A stretch of 64,000 bases of DNA, from positions 163,700,331 to 163,764,330 of the forward strand of contig CM040118.1 in NCBI GenBank assembly GCA_022559845.1. The letters are read 5' to 3'. Shown here in pieces: positions 22,692 to 34,079 of this stretch. Every line of letters starts with the position of its first letter. Position 1 is the stretch's first letter. The stretch comes from Amorphophallus konjac (Eukaryota; Streptophyta; Magnoliopsida; Alismatales; Araceae). Under the pieces are notes generated by a model. The model searched no databases and was not told the origin of the DNA. It saw only the letters and a list, made by a program, of their open reading frames with translations. Made by a program: the position numbers and the translations under genes.

Positions 22692-24368
22692 TCTTAGTTA
22701 AATGCTAAAAATTCTATATGTATGCTTGTTGAATAAATAGTTTTTTAATTATAAAAATTCTTATTAACTACTTCTATTTTACTTATAACAGGTACGCCGA
22801 GCACACCACCTGCGATGGTTGGCTCGTCCGCCCACCCGAGCACACCATCGACAGACGATGCTGTTAGCTATCACGAGGGCCAGTAGCTTCTGAAGTAGGA
22901 GGGACGCAAGCCATGTTGGGTCTCTAGGTAAATATTTAAACTCATGAATTATGTTCGTTATCTATCCATCAACTATATAGTTGTTGTCTATCATTTTAAC
23001 ATCTGTAATTGCAGGGATAAAGTAGAGCCCAATGGCGTTTCTCATTTTTTTACCAACACCATTATGCGACATGTGCCCGGCCCATATAAGTCATTTCGAA
23101 AGTTTCCTCAGGATATCCGCGATCGATTGTACGACGAGTTCCTGGTATATAATTTAATCCTTTAAATTACATATTTCCCAACTCCGCAATTTCAATAGAC
23201 TAACTAATAAATTTTGAATTATTGATAGGGAGGATATCAGTTTGTGAGGCCAGCCAACGCCGGACGAGCTCGACATGCATGGGAGGCCACAACAAGTGTA
23301 AATTATAAGCATCAATTACACAGCTGTCGGGACCGTGCCCAGGCTGCAGCCAGGGGGAGGAAGGAAAGTGCCCTCTGGAAGGCACACGGCCCCGCATGGA
23401 TGAGGAGGGAGCACTGGGAGGCCCTCTGTGATAGATGGGCCGAGGCTGATTGGATAGCCAAATCCGAAAAAGCCAAAGCCACCCGTGCGTCACATCTAGA
23501 CGTGCATCTCCATACTTCTGGATCTGTTTCCTTCGCGACCCAGAAGGAGAGATTGGTAAGTAATAATCTTAATTTTATTATATTTTATTTCTTATATGTC
23601 CTAATTTATTCTCTATAACATGTATAACCAGAAAATAAGAGAGTGGTACGGTCTCGTATCGCGATTTATTTGCTAAAGCTCACCAGGTGAAGGGGACCGA
23701 TCAGTATGTGAGCGAGAGTGCTCGCTCGGTAGTGGTAAGATTATATACATACACATTTCTTTTCTATTTCAATTTTTAAATAGGATTGATTAATATGTGT
23801 TGGGTCCCGTAGTGCAGGAAGATGGATCTAGAGGGGGGGTGAATAGATCCCTTTATAAAAATTTATGTCCAATTAAGAACTCACAGACTCCACACAGGAA
23901 GCTAAACAATGACTAGCTATTTGAAGATGTTTGAGCTGATCAATATGCAACTAAAATAATCCCTGTGGTTCTAAAAAACTTAAGGATCACATACAAGACT
24001 AACGCACAATGGAGTTAGATCGCTTGCTTAAAAATAGTTGAACAGAATTCTAGAGCGCGAATAGTTAGATGGATCTATGTGTGATCATCAATGACATGTA
24101 GCAATATATGTGCACAGCATACAACCAATAGGTGTGTAGTGTGTGTAGAATGTACCTATTATTGAGGTAGAAGACAAGGAAACAATTGCACAAATCAAAC
24201 CACAATGCAAAGGATTTTTAAGGTGGTTCGGGACCCCGACAAGCTCCCTATGTCCACCCCTCACCAAAACCTGGTGAGGCTTCACTACTGGAAGGCCAGC
24301 ACAGGGATAAATCCCCAACACGGAGCAAAGCTCTACAACACGCAGGTCAAGCCTGCACACACACAGGG

Positions 24369-26358
24369 TGATGCGGGATGGGACGCGAACTTGGGACTCT
24401 AGCTCACGGACGTCCCTAAGCGAGGGAAACGTGCGGATGTGCGCGGTTGAGAAACCGATAATGAGTCTCGGGTATCGGCTTTTCTGCGTGCTCGGATCGA
24501 GTCACAGGATGGTTTCTACTCACTCACTCTCGCAGTAGTGATAAAAATATGATGAGCTACATTACTATCACTCATGCAGCGACATAAAGAAACATATACG
24601 AGTAAAGCAAATGTCAAGTGGGGAGCGGACACGATACCTCCACGCTCCGAGCGTGGGGAAGATGGCCCCGGCCGAAGCTCGTACTTCTAGTGTATAGTAA
24701 ATAAATAATTATAGTAGTGAATTTATTTGCCCACTCCATGCAGGGAGGTAAAGAGATCCAATGGGACCCAGGAGTAGTGAACTCAGGTTGACGGGCAGCA
24801 AGCCGGAAGGGCTTTCGGGCCGGAGACGGGCTGCTGGTCCGACTCGGTACTATTCCAACTCGGTTCAACAACTCAGTTCAGCCCGCTGGACAACAAGCAA
24901 ACTCAGTTGCTGTGACGGTGGCTTCCGATCACCTTCTGGTGATGGCGACTAGCTGGGACGTCGGTGGAAGACTCCTCGTCGATCCCCTAGATCGGCGGTG
25001 GCTGAATCGACGCTGAAGTAATTTTGCAAGAATTAACTTGTTGCTGCCTTTGCTGGCCTGTTCTCGGATCAAAAATACGCGCCTCCATGAAAAGAATGTT
25101 TGCGCCTAAATCCGGTGTCGGATCGAGGCAAAATTGGTACCGATGGATAGAGGACTTAAAGGGTTACAACATATAATTATTTCAGATCCATCTAGTAGAC
25201 GGATTAGAAATGAAAACGACTATTCCCAAGGTTTTTTTTACTTACTCGGATTACAGACAGTTAGGCCAGAACATGTTCTACCTAAAAATGAATTTTTACC
25301 GACAGGGTAATGGTAGATCTAGACTTTAAGAAAATTATGGTTGGAAGAGAGGGATGTGAGGAACACGTATGATTTGTTTGGGAATTTTTAGAGAAGACTA
25401 AGTGGGTGGAAAAAATACAACAACAACACACTATCCCGCAAATCTACTGATGGGCAGACTGTCAGGGGTGGAACTAAAATACTGGGAAAAATACCAAACG
25501 GTGGCGGATTGACACGAAATTTAAATTGGGGATGGCTAACAAGGAAGAGAATGATCTCTCAAAATTTCAAGATCATCATACTCATGGATTTGGAGGACCA
25601 ACCAGATCTTCAGGTTTCTGTTCTGGATTTCATGCTTCAGGACAGCAGCTCGGAGATGTTATTGTGGCGGCACGAACGGAGGTGGCGGTGGCAGCGGATG
25701 GAAATCACATCCAGCAGAGGTGATAGAATTTGGAATCCACCAAGTTTATGGCTTCACACCATAGAAATCAGAGCAGTCCAGCTCTAAGGGGGAGAGGGGA
25801 GATAGGGGCGCCCTTGGGCTCTCTTGTGTAAATGCAAATTTTTCTTCATTAATTCCCATAAAATGGAAAATACATGGATTATATAGAGAGGTACAAAAGA
25901 CCTAAACTGCCCCTAGATCTAGGGTTAGGGAGGGGTAAATAAGGTATAGGATAATTAATCCCCCATGTGGTCAAATGACCAAAATAAAAAAAATACAACA
26001 AGAATTAAATATGTTAAAGGGGGGCGCCCCCTTGACTAAGGGGTATCAAATTTGAATTTTCTTCCTTCCTTGTCCCCTCTTGGTCCAAGTCCAATCTTGG
26101 ACTTTGAACTAGTCCCACATGGGCCCTAGATCCTAGGTGGACCAATGGGAAATATGGTGGGGGCCCCTGTTGAACCTGCTGGCATTTTACATAGAAACCC
26201 AAAGGCCTTTTTGTAAAGAAACCCAAAGATTCATAATGACTAACCTGTTGGCTTATAATGCCTTACAATTACAAACCCAATTAGCCAAGGATATAAATGC
26301 AAACAAAAGGATATAAATGTAAAAATAAAATGTTAGTGCTCGGTATTGATTCCCATCA
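24369..26358 (-). repeat. Element E 3' LTR (1990 bp)
   Basis: Pairs with 28475-30510. The half nearest 24369 (R-U5 on the minus strand) resembles the 3' half of the LTRs of element I: TTACCTCCCTGC..GGAGTGGG, the GCGTGGAGGTA box and GACTCGATCCGAG. The U3 half does not. A TATA-like TCTATATAATCC lies on the minus strand at 25876-25887. Confidence 0.88.
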
Positions 26359-26377
26359 ATTCTCCCCGGGTGGGAAG
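26359..26377 (-). promoter_or_regulatory. Polypurine tract of element E
   Basis: The minus strand reads CCACCCGGGGAGAAT directly before the 3' LTR. Element I has the same sequence at 48813-48827, linking the two families. Confidence 0.8.
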
Positions 26378-26384
26378 AACTTGA

Positions 26385-26790
26385 CCCCGTTGAGTAAGGG
26401 GTGCGGTTGCTCGGGTGGCTCCTACAGATCTGACACCATACCAGGTAGCGCGGAGTACGCTCCACTCCAAGTAATCGTCACCTGATCATCCCGTATATAT
26501 TCGATATGCACATGCTGCTGTGGGAATGAGGCTAGTGGTGGACACTCCGGGGTGGGGTCACTCTCAAAGGAAGGAGACAGCTCAATGACTTACTAGGAAT
26601 CATCGCGGAGTCCCTATATGTGACTAGATCCGACATATTGAGGTAGAGCCGATCCCAAATTCTGGCAAGTCTACAACGTACGCATTAGACCCGACTTGCC
26701 TCACACTCGAATGGGACTGACATCGCGAGCTGACAATAGACCGACTATGCAACTCCTAATATGCTCGACACATGCGGACTCACTATGCAC
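26385..26790 (-). pseudogene. Element E integrase C-terminal tail and chromodomain remnant
   Basis: Minus-strand fragments SNAYVVDLPEFGIGST, then GRI-like and stop-rich sequence, align with SNAYVVDLPEEYGISST and the tail of element I (48430-48768). The frame is broken by indels. The catalytic core and zinc finger are missing. Confidence 0.65.
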
Positions 26791-28176
26791 TCAACAATCT
26801 TGACAAACTGGATAAATAAAGAAAAGCACGGACTCACACATGACCCTAGACCCATACATATGCATGGGTGGACCAGGACATCCGAATGTGTGCCATGCAT
26901 ACACACGATGCAACCAAATGTAGGTGGTATCATGGAATCCTAGACATCCCACTATGCAACACTCATGCACTAACGACCTTTTGGATTTGGGAGGTTTGGG
27001 TGGGCTAGGAGAGTTGAATGCACCTTCTTCCGTACCCCAATGAACGGGCTCCTTGCGGAGTGTAGGCGGACTGGCCGGTGGGGTAGTGGTGTGATAGTGA
27101 ACTTCCCTAAAGAAGTGGAGTAGATGTGGTGGGTCAACGGGTTCATTAGGGAAGGGGTCGAAGGGATCAAAGAATGTGTGACCCCTCGAGCTGGGTTCCC
27201 ATTGGTCACGGTCCCATGTTTGGAATTCTTGAAGGTGTAGGTGGTCACCTTCATGCACTAGGGTATAGGGGAAGGTGGTCTCATATAGAAGGTATGGTTC
27301 TTCCCTCGGGATAAAGGGAATGAAGTTGGGCTCGGCCGACATGGGGAGGAATAAGAGAATCTATGTGGTGACACGACCCATGGTGCACACGGAGGTAATG
27401 GACCCTAAGGCGGGGTGGGTGAAGCTACGACTTGTGGGTTGGTCAAAGCCTCGGGCCAACATATACGTCAACTTCATTTGCGAGTCTAATCCCATAATAA
27501 GGTCATCCAATGTATCAACATGGTGACTATACTGGAATGTGGTATGGCATGAGTTGCCCGGCACTAATGGTAGTGTAGGGTCCATGGATGGGTAGGAAGG
27601 CGGTCTAGGGACCAAGCCTATCTTGAGCCAGCTAAGTAGTGGCTCAGTGATGAATAGCTTTTCCGTTAGAAACACGGGTAGCTCTGGCTGAGGTGGCTCC
27701 AAATGAGGTGGCTCCGAATAAATATCGGAAGGTGAGGGTGGCAAAGGAGCTCTAGGGGAAGGGTTCCCTGACTGTGGTGGGTGAGGTCGCGGGGTAGGAG
27801 TGTCCTGCCTCATGGGCTCATGTGGAGAGGTAGATGCTCGCCGAAGGGCAGCATCAAACCTTGACTCGAAAGGCTCAACCTCTAGAGCGACCAGATAAGA
27901 ATGTGCCAGAGTGCTCACATCGCGGCAAAGTAATTCAAATTGGAAGTGAAGCCGCAAACCTCTCCGGAACTGAAATGTGGTAGTGGTGCTCTTCTCTCCA
28001 ACTTCATATCCCAACTGGTACTCATCGAAGTCCCTAATGTACTCAGACACGGATTTGTTGCCTTGGACGGGTTTGATCGGGGTTTTCTCTTTCATTGGGA
28101 CTTGGGCGTAGGGGTTGGCCATAGTGGCAAAGAGATGGGAATTCGTTCCCCTAGGAGTGGGCATGCATTGGAACAC
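26791..28176 (-). pseudogene. Element E gag C-terminal half fused to an uncharacterised ORF, one nonsense codon
   Basis: A single 462-codon frame is interrupted only by TAG at 27361-27363. Residues about 20-110 resemble the C-terminal half of a Ty3 gag (GNKSVSEYIRDFDEYQLG, then a VALEVE end). A Pro-rich linker (about 115-165) follows. The remaining about 290 residues match the 298-aa ORF of element I: SWLKIGL, DPTLPLV, HHVDTLDDLIMGL, HPALGSITSV, FDPFDPFPNEP and a C-terminal GCLGFHD..AWHTFGCPGPPMHMYGS. I do not recognise this second part. It has no protease DTG/DSG motif, zinc knuckle or membrane segment that I can see. The start is the first ATG, but the true gag start has been deleted. Confidence 0.7.
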
Positions 28177-28300
28177 TTTTTTTTATTTTTTTATGCAAAA
28201 CTTTTATGCAAGACTAATGCAAGCACCTAGACACGACTCTAAATGGTGAAAAGGGGTAAAATGCGGACTCGAATACAAACCTAGACTCAACCCATATCCG

Positions 28301-28399
28301 ATACGTGGCGGAGGTTTGATCCGAAGATCGCACTCACGCAAGTGTGCTACCTTCTCGATAGGCGTAACCTATCATTCTGGGAACATCTTTTGATATACC
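28301..28399 (-). repeat. Conserved ~100-nt folded motif, copy 3 (element E)
   Basis: On the minus strand it starts GGTATATCAAAAG at 28399 and ends CTCCGCCACGTATC. Stems are GATAGG/CCTATC around TTACG, CACT/AGTG, and GATC-TTCG-GATC. The outer helix is CCGGTA/TATCGG with one G-U pair. It lies between the primer site and the coding frame. Confidence 0.8.
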
Positions 28400-28459
28400 G
28401 GGTATAGGAATACAACGCAAACTTTGGACCGACTAATCGACTACCCAAGACTCGACTTA

Positions 28460-28474
28460 GCTCTGATACCAATT
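28460..28474 (-). promoter_or_regulatory. Primer binding site of element E
   Basis: The minus strand AATTGGTATCAGAGC directly follows the 5' LTR end and is complementary to initiator tRNA-Met. Confidence 0.9.
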
Positions 28475-30510
28475 TGATGCGGGACGGGACGCGAACTAGG
28501 GACCCTAGCTCGCAGACGTCATTAAGCGAGGGAAATGTGCGGATGTGAGTGGTTGAGAAACCGGTAATGAGTCTCGGGTATCGGCTTTTTCGCGTGCTCG
28601 GATCGAGTCACGGGACGGTTTCCACTCACTCACTCTCACAGCGGTGATAAAAATATGACGAGCTATGTTCCTATCACTCATGCAGCAGCATAAAGAAACA
28701 TATACGAGTAAAGTAAATGTCAAGTGGGGAGCGGACACAATACCTCCATGCTCCGGGCGTGGGGAAGACGACCCCGGCCGAAGCTCGTACTCCGGTGTAC
28801 AGTAAATAAATAATTACAGCAGTGAATTTATTTGCCCACTCCACGCAGGGAGGTAAAGGGCTACAATGGGACCCAGGAGTAGCGAACTCGGGTTGACGGG
28901 CAGCAAGCCGAAAGGGCTTTCGGGCCGGAGACGGGCTGCTGGTCCGACTCGATACTATTCCAACTCAGTTCAGCAACTCAGTTCAGCCCGCTGGATAGCA
29001 AGCGAACTCAGCTGCTGTGATGGCGGCTTCCGGTCACCTTTTGGTCACGGCGGCTGGCTGGGACGTCAGTGGAAGACACCTCGTCGATCCCCGAGATCGG
29101 CGGCGGCTGAATCAACGCTGAAGTAATTTTGCAAGAATTATCTTGCTGCTACCTTTGCTGGCCTGTTCTCGGATCAGAAATGCGCACCTCTACAAAAAGA
29201 ATTTTTGCGCCCAGATCCGGTGTCGGATAGAGGCAAAATTGGTACCGATGGATCGAGGTAAAATTGGTACCGATGGATAGAGGACTCAAAGGGCTACAAC
29301 ATATAATTATTTTTGATCCATCCAGTAGATGGATTAGAAATGAAAACGACTGTTCCCAAGGTTTTTTTTACTGACTCGGATTACAGACAGTCAAGATAGA
29401 ACAGGTTCTTCCTGAAAATGAATTTTGACCAACATGGTGATTGTAGATCTAGACTCTGAGAAAATTATGAGTGGAAGAGGGGGATGTGAGGAACACGTAT
29501 GATTTTTTTTTGGGAATTTTTAGAGAAGACTAAGTGGGCGGGAAAAATACAACAACAACACACTATCCCTCAGATCTACTGATGGGCAGACTATCAGGGG
29601 TGGAACTAAAATACTAGGAAAAATATCAAACAATGGCAGAATGACACGAAATTTAAATTGGGGATGGATAACAAGGAGGGGAATGATCTCTCAAAATTTC
29701 AAGATCATCAAACTCACGGATTTGGAGGACCAACCAGATCTTTAGGTTGATGTTCTAGATTTCGTGGTTCAGGACAGCAGCTCGGAGATATTGCTGTGGC
29801 GGCTCGACGGCGGCACGAACGGAGGCGGCGGCTCGACGGCGGCAGTGGCTGGAAATCACATCCAACAGAGGTGATAGAACTTGGAATCCACCAAGTTTAT
29901 GTCTTCACACCATAGAAATCAGAGCAGTCCAGCTCTAAGGGGGAGAGGGGAGATAGGGGCGCCCTTGGGCTCTCTTGTGCAAATGCAAATTTTTCTTCAT
30001 TAATTCCCATAAAATGGAAAATACATGGATTATATAGAGAGGTATAAAAGACCTAAACTACCCCTAGATCTAGGGTTAGGGAGGGGTAAACAAGGTATGG
30101 GATAATTAATCACCCATGTGGTCAAATGACCAAAATAAAAAAAATACAACAAGAATTAAATATGTGAAAGGGGGGGCGCCCCCTTGACTAAGGGGTATCA
30201 AATTTGAATTTTCTTCCTTCCTTCTGCCCCCTTGGTCCAAGTCCAATCTCGGACTTTGAACTAGCCCCACATGGGCCCTAGATCCTAGGTGGACCAATGT
30301 GAAATAAGGTGGGGGCCCTTGCTGGACCTACTGGCATTTTACATAGAAACCCAAAGGCCTTTTTGCAAAGAAACCCAAAGATTCCTAATGACTTACCCTT
30401 TCGCTTATAATGCCTTATAATTACAAGCCCAATTAGCCAAGGATATAAATGCAAACAAAAGGATACAAATGTAAAAATAAAATATTAGTACTCGGTGTTG
30501 ATTCCCATCA
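28475..30510 (-). repeat. Element E 5' LTR (2036 bp)
   Basis: Slightly longer than the 3' LTR because of small duplications: GGTACCGATGGAT with flanks near 29250, and a GGCGGCTCGACGGCGGC doubling near 29800. A TATA-like box lies near 30028-30038 on the minus strand. Confidence 0.88.
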
Positions 30511-31013
30511 CAGGGACACGCCCCAACACACACACGCAGGATAAAGCCTGCACACACACACGGGGATGAACCCCAAACCACCCTGGATCTGAAATCCAGT
30601 GGCATACACACACACACAAACGCTCAGACACCCTGAGCCTGTGCAACCACTACACAGGTACACACACAAATGTATGTTTCAAAGTCAAGGAACAAAAGAC
30701 TGTAAAACATGATAACAAATGTAAGCTTAATAGCTTCTATAGAACTACAATTTGCCCAAATCTGATCCTTTGTTTTAAGGCAGCAAATCGATAAGCCTCT
30801 TCTTCCACTTCTGCAGCTTCTTCTTCTAGTAACACCTGTGGCTTCTCCTTCTTCTTTATTCTTCTTTCTTTCCTCTTCGTAGCCTCAACACCTTCTTCTC
30901 AACTCCTTCTTCTTCTTCTCCTTCTGAACTTCTTTTCTTGGCGCTGGAACTAGCTCACAAATATCTCTCTATTTCTTTTGCTCGATCAACCCTTCTTCGA
31001 AGGCCAGTGCAGT

Positions 31014-31022
31014 ATATTTATA
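31014..31022 (-). promoter_or_regulatory. TATA-like box in LTR D
   Basis: The minus strand reads CTCTATAAATATACT in the middle of the LTR, downstream on that strand of the GTCGAC and TTTGTCAC repeats. It is probably the LTR promoter. Confidence 0.5.
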
Positions 31023-31299
31023 GAGCTTAGGAAGAATTACGACCCTTGATCTTGGATAAACAAAATCTAGATCATCCATTTCTCTCCAGATTCTAAGTGA
31101 CCTTTTCGTGAATTACTGAGAGAGAATGAAACAGCCCCTTTGATTGGTCCATGGTGGAAAGTGAGGAATATTCTCTATAAAGGAGTTTTATGGAAGATTG
31201 CCTGGAGGTTTGCCACGTGTCCTTGGATACAGTGCCAATTATTGGAGGCCGAAGGCACGAGGTCCGCCTAAGTGATTCATGTGTTTGACCATTTTACTA

Positions 31300-32020
31300 C
31301 ATTAGTGATCCATTTGTTACTTCTAATAGGCATTTTTCACTCTTAGACGGCATTTGTCACCCTTGAAAGACATTTGTCACCCTTAGTGCTATAAGTCATC
31401 GCCTTTCAATTTTCATTCTCTACTTGAACTGTCACCTTCACCTATTTTTCACCGTTAGCTTGTCATTTGTCACCCCAATCGCCCATTTGTCACTGTTATG
31501 GCACACTTGTTGGTGCTACTGGCCTTTTGGTCAATAATGTTCAGCACTTGTTCATCATCTGAGCTTCACCATATTTGACGTCGACTCCAAAGCCATTTGG
31601 AGTCGACTCCATTTGTTCAACCCTTCATGCTTTTGGCTTGAACATCCATTATTCAGCCTTGTAGACCTATTTGTCATACTTATCTTTCATTTTTCACCTG
31701 TATTGAGGTATTTGTCACCACTATTGCTTACTTCAGCTGCCGGGTGAACTGGCTTGTCAAATAGTTGCCGAGTCGACTCCAAATGCTTTTGGAGTCGACT
31801 CCCCTTCTTCAAATTCCTTCTCCTTCTATGTTTCACGGTTGATCAACATTTGTCAGCACAGAGAACTTATTATTCACCACTACTTATCTATTTGTCAGCC
31901 TTAGTAGATACTTGTGACCCTTGTTCTAACTCGGCTGACAACTCTTCTGTTAAACTTGAATTTAGCTGCCTTCATGCTAACATGATCATTTTTCAGCTCG
32001 GTAGCCATTTTTCACCTCTG
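31300..32020. repeat. Dispersed CATTTGTCAC array and GAGTCGACTC palindromes in LTR D
   Basis: About 14 copies of CATTTGTCAC or near variants (CATTTTTCAC, TATTTGTCAC), many spaced 20-40 bp, between 31308 and 32012. Within it lie paired TTGGAGTCGACTCCAA-type palindromes at 31580-31610 and 31769-31802. No reading frame is involved. They look like LTR regulatory or binding-site repeats. Confidence 0.75.
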
Positions 32021-32985
32021 TACAGTCAACTTCATTCTTGGAGTCAGCTCCACTCCTTGATGTACCTTCAAAGCAAGATAATCAAATACATTATTTGAGA
32101 GACATTCATCCATGAATATAATAAGCAAGCTCTTTAAACAAATTCACATCATAAGAACTGAAATCCAATGATATGCATTTATGGAATCGCTTAAACATAT
32201 AAAAGCTCAAAAACCTCATGAACTTCAACCGTGAAGCAAGTCATCTACCCTTTGAAGCATAGTAACATTCATCATCAAAAACACACAGACATAAAGTTTA
32301 GTGAAGCAAGTCATTTAGTGAAGCAAGTCATCTAAACTTTGAAGCATAGCAACATTCATCATCCATAGCAACAGTCATCATCAAAACATACATACATAAA
32401 GTTTAGTTATCATCAAAATAAACATGCAAGGCACACAATAATATGAAATTTATAATATTTTTTATTCAATTTGCAGGAGTCATATGACAAGCATATGATT
32501 GAAAAGTATGGGGAGGAGGAGACGCAGCGGCCGCAGTTAGATCCGGAGGAATGGGTAGCAGCAACCGACCCACCGAAGAAAGGACGAGTATAGGATTTTG
32601 GGCAGAGCTTAGACACCGGCCCGATTCTAGCATCTTATGCTAGCTCAGCTCCGCCCCGCCCTAGTAGCAGTTCCTTCTCTACTCCCCCCACCAGCACTTC
32701 TTCGAGCCATATCAGATCTATCGTCCGAGATGAGGTAGACGCCATTGAGACACGTATCGAGACACGCATTACCTAGGCGATTGCTACCCTCCTCTCCCAG
32801 GCAGAGATTTTGACTCAGGGAGCACCCTCGAGCACATCGCAGCCCCCTCATGTGAGTATTTAATTTAACTTTTAATTTTGTAGACTTTAGAGTTATAATA
32901 TTAATACTTAGTTCAAAGAATTCAGCTTTGAGAGTCAAAGATTTGAAATATGATATCAAAAATTGATCCAACACAAAAGATCTAA

Positions 32986-33665
32986 TGTTTCGGGGGTGTA
33001 AGATGTGAAATATTGGTTTGATCAGTGTGTCGATTATTCCAACGTGACTTGGGTGGGGAGTGTGACTTAGGGGAGCTGATGAAATCCAAAATGGATACCC
33101 GATTTGGGCTTGGCACTCAAACTAGCCATTTTTAAAATAATTTAATTTGAAATAAATCCAAGGTTAGGGGTTTCGGGGGTCCAACATGTGAAATATCGAT
33201 CTGATCGACATGTCGATTGTTCCAACACGACCTGGGTGGGGAGTGTGACTTGGGGGAGTTGACGGAATCCAAAATAGATACCTGGTTTGGGCTCGACGCT
33301 CAAACTATCAATTCCCAAACTAATTTAGTTTAAAGTAAATCTAAGGCATGAGGTTTTGGGGGTTCAAAATGTGAAATATCGATCTGATCGATGTGCCGAT
33401 TATTCCAACACGACATGGGTGGGGAGTGTAACTTGAGAGAGCTAACGAAAAGTAAAATGGATACCCGGTTTGGGCTCGGCGCTCAAACTATCCATTTCCA
33501 AACTATTTTAGTTTAAAACAAATCTAAGGCCTGAGATTTCGAGGGTCCAAAATGTGAAATATCGATCTGATCGACGTGCCGATTATTCCAACATGACATG
33601 GGTGGGGAGTGTCACTTGAGAGAGCTGACGGAATGTAAAATGGATACCCGGTCTGACCTCGGCGC
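32986..33665 (+). repeat. Four-copy tandem repeat, about 180-185 bp, in a CACTA intron
   Basis: Copies begin near 32988, 33168, 33353 and 33538 with TTTCGGGGGT or close variants followed by GTGAAATAT. Each carries TGATCGACGTG..GATTATTCCAAC, GGGTGGGGAGTGTGACTTG, GATACCCGG and GCTCAAACTA in the same order. The array lies wholly between the exons ending at 32851 and starting at 33802. Copies differ by scattered substitutions. No reading frame is conserved across them. Confidence 0.85.
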
Positions 33666-34079
33666 TCAAATCAAAACTAATTCAAAGAATTCATCTTCAT
33701 ATTATCTACTTACGAATTTATAAAATTAAAAAGATATTTAATTAAATTTATTATTAATTATTTTTATTTAAATTTGTTTAATATTATTTTCTGTGATGTA
33801 GGATCCTCCTACAGCTAGTGATGGTGGAGATGCTATGGATGAGGAGGATCCAATGGATATCTCCTGATTTTTTTAATGATATTGTGAAAAATGACACTTT
33901 TGAATTAATGTAACTGTAACTTTTTTTATTCATTGAGGTATGTATTATGGATGTTGTTTATTATGTGTTGTATATGTTGTTTATTGCGTGTTTTATGTTG
34001 AGTTGTGTAGGTTATGTATTGTATAATTGTAGGGTGTATATTTTAAATAGGTTTTTAAAATTTTTAAATATATAAAAAA

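Larger units (their letters stand above)
24369..30510 (-). mobile_element. Element E: non-autonomous Ty3/gypsy retrotransposon in solo LTR D
   Basis: LTRs 24369-26358 and 28475-30510 are bounded by TGATG..CATCA and flanked by perfect CAGGG duplications (24364-24368, 30511-30515). The primer site is at 28460-28474 and the purine tract at 26359-26377, so it is on the minus strand. The 2.1-kb interior has the folded 100-nt motif, the C-terminal half of gag, an uncharacterised frame shared with element I, and a decayed integrase tail. No protease, reverse transcriptase, RNase H or integrase core is present. Confidence 0.9.
23798..32440 (-). mobile_element. Element D: Sirevirus-type solo LTR (about 2.5 kb), split by element E
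   Basis: It starts TGTTGGGTCCC at 23798 and ends CACACAATA at 32440, with ATATG on both sides (23793-23797 and 32441-32445). Removing E and one CAGGG leaves about 2.5 kb with no internal region, so this is a solo LTR formed by LTR-LTR recombination. Orientation follows LTRs H and J: ATTTTTAAGGTGGTTCGGG at 24212, then the CCTCACC..GGTGAGG hairpin at 24260-24280. It lies inside an intron of the CACTA gene. The last bases are diverged (ATA for ACA). Confidence 0.8.
22792..33867 (+). pseudogene. CACTA transposase-associated gene (plant Ptta/En-Spm type), decayed
   Basis: Exons inferred from reading frame and splice signals are 22792-22928 (P/S/T linker, then stops), about 23014-23143 (HFFTNTIMRHVPGPYKSF, then RDRLYDEFL), 23229-23555 (Arg/Lys/Ala/Trp-rich core with HAWEA and WKAHGPAWMRREHW), 23632-23735 (start REWYG, end DQYVSESARSVV), 32477-32851 (SYDKHMIEKYG, DPEEWVAA, a Ser/Pro-rich run) and 33802-33867 (acidic end MDEEDPMDIS then TGA). 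The order of a DNA-binding-like core, a GQYV-type box, a YDKH..EKYG box and a low-complexity tail fits the plant transposase (Ptta/En/Spm) family, which is TnpA-like rather than the catalytic TnpD. In-frame stops near 22888 and 32591 and a frameshift near 23675 show it is dead. Solo LTR D lies in the intron that starts at 23736. I name the family from memory of its motifs. Confidence 0.65.

Noticed and set aside
27940..28230. Plus-strand ORF opposite the element E gag
   Set aside because: It is a shadow of the minus-strand frame that matches element I and gag.
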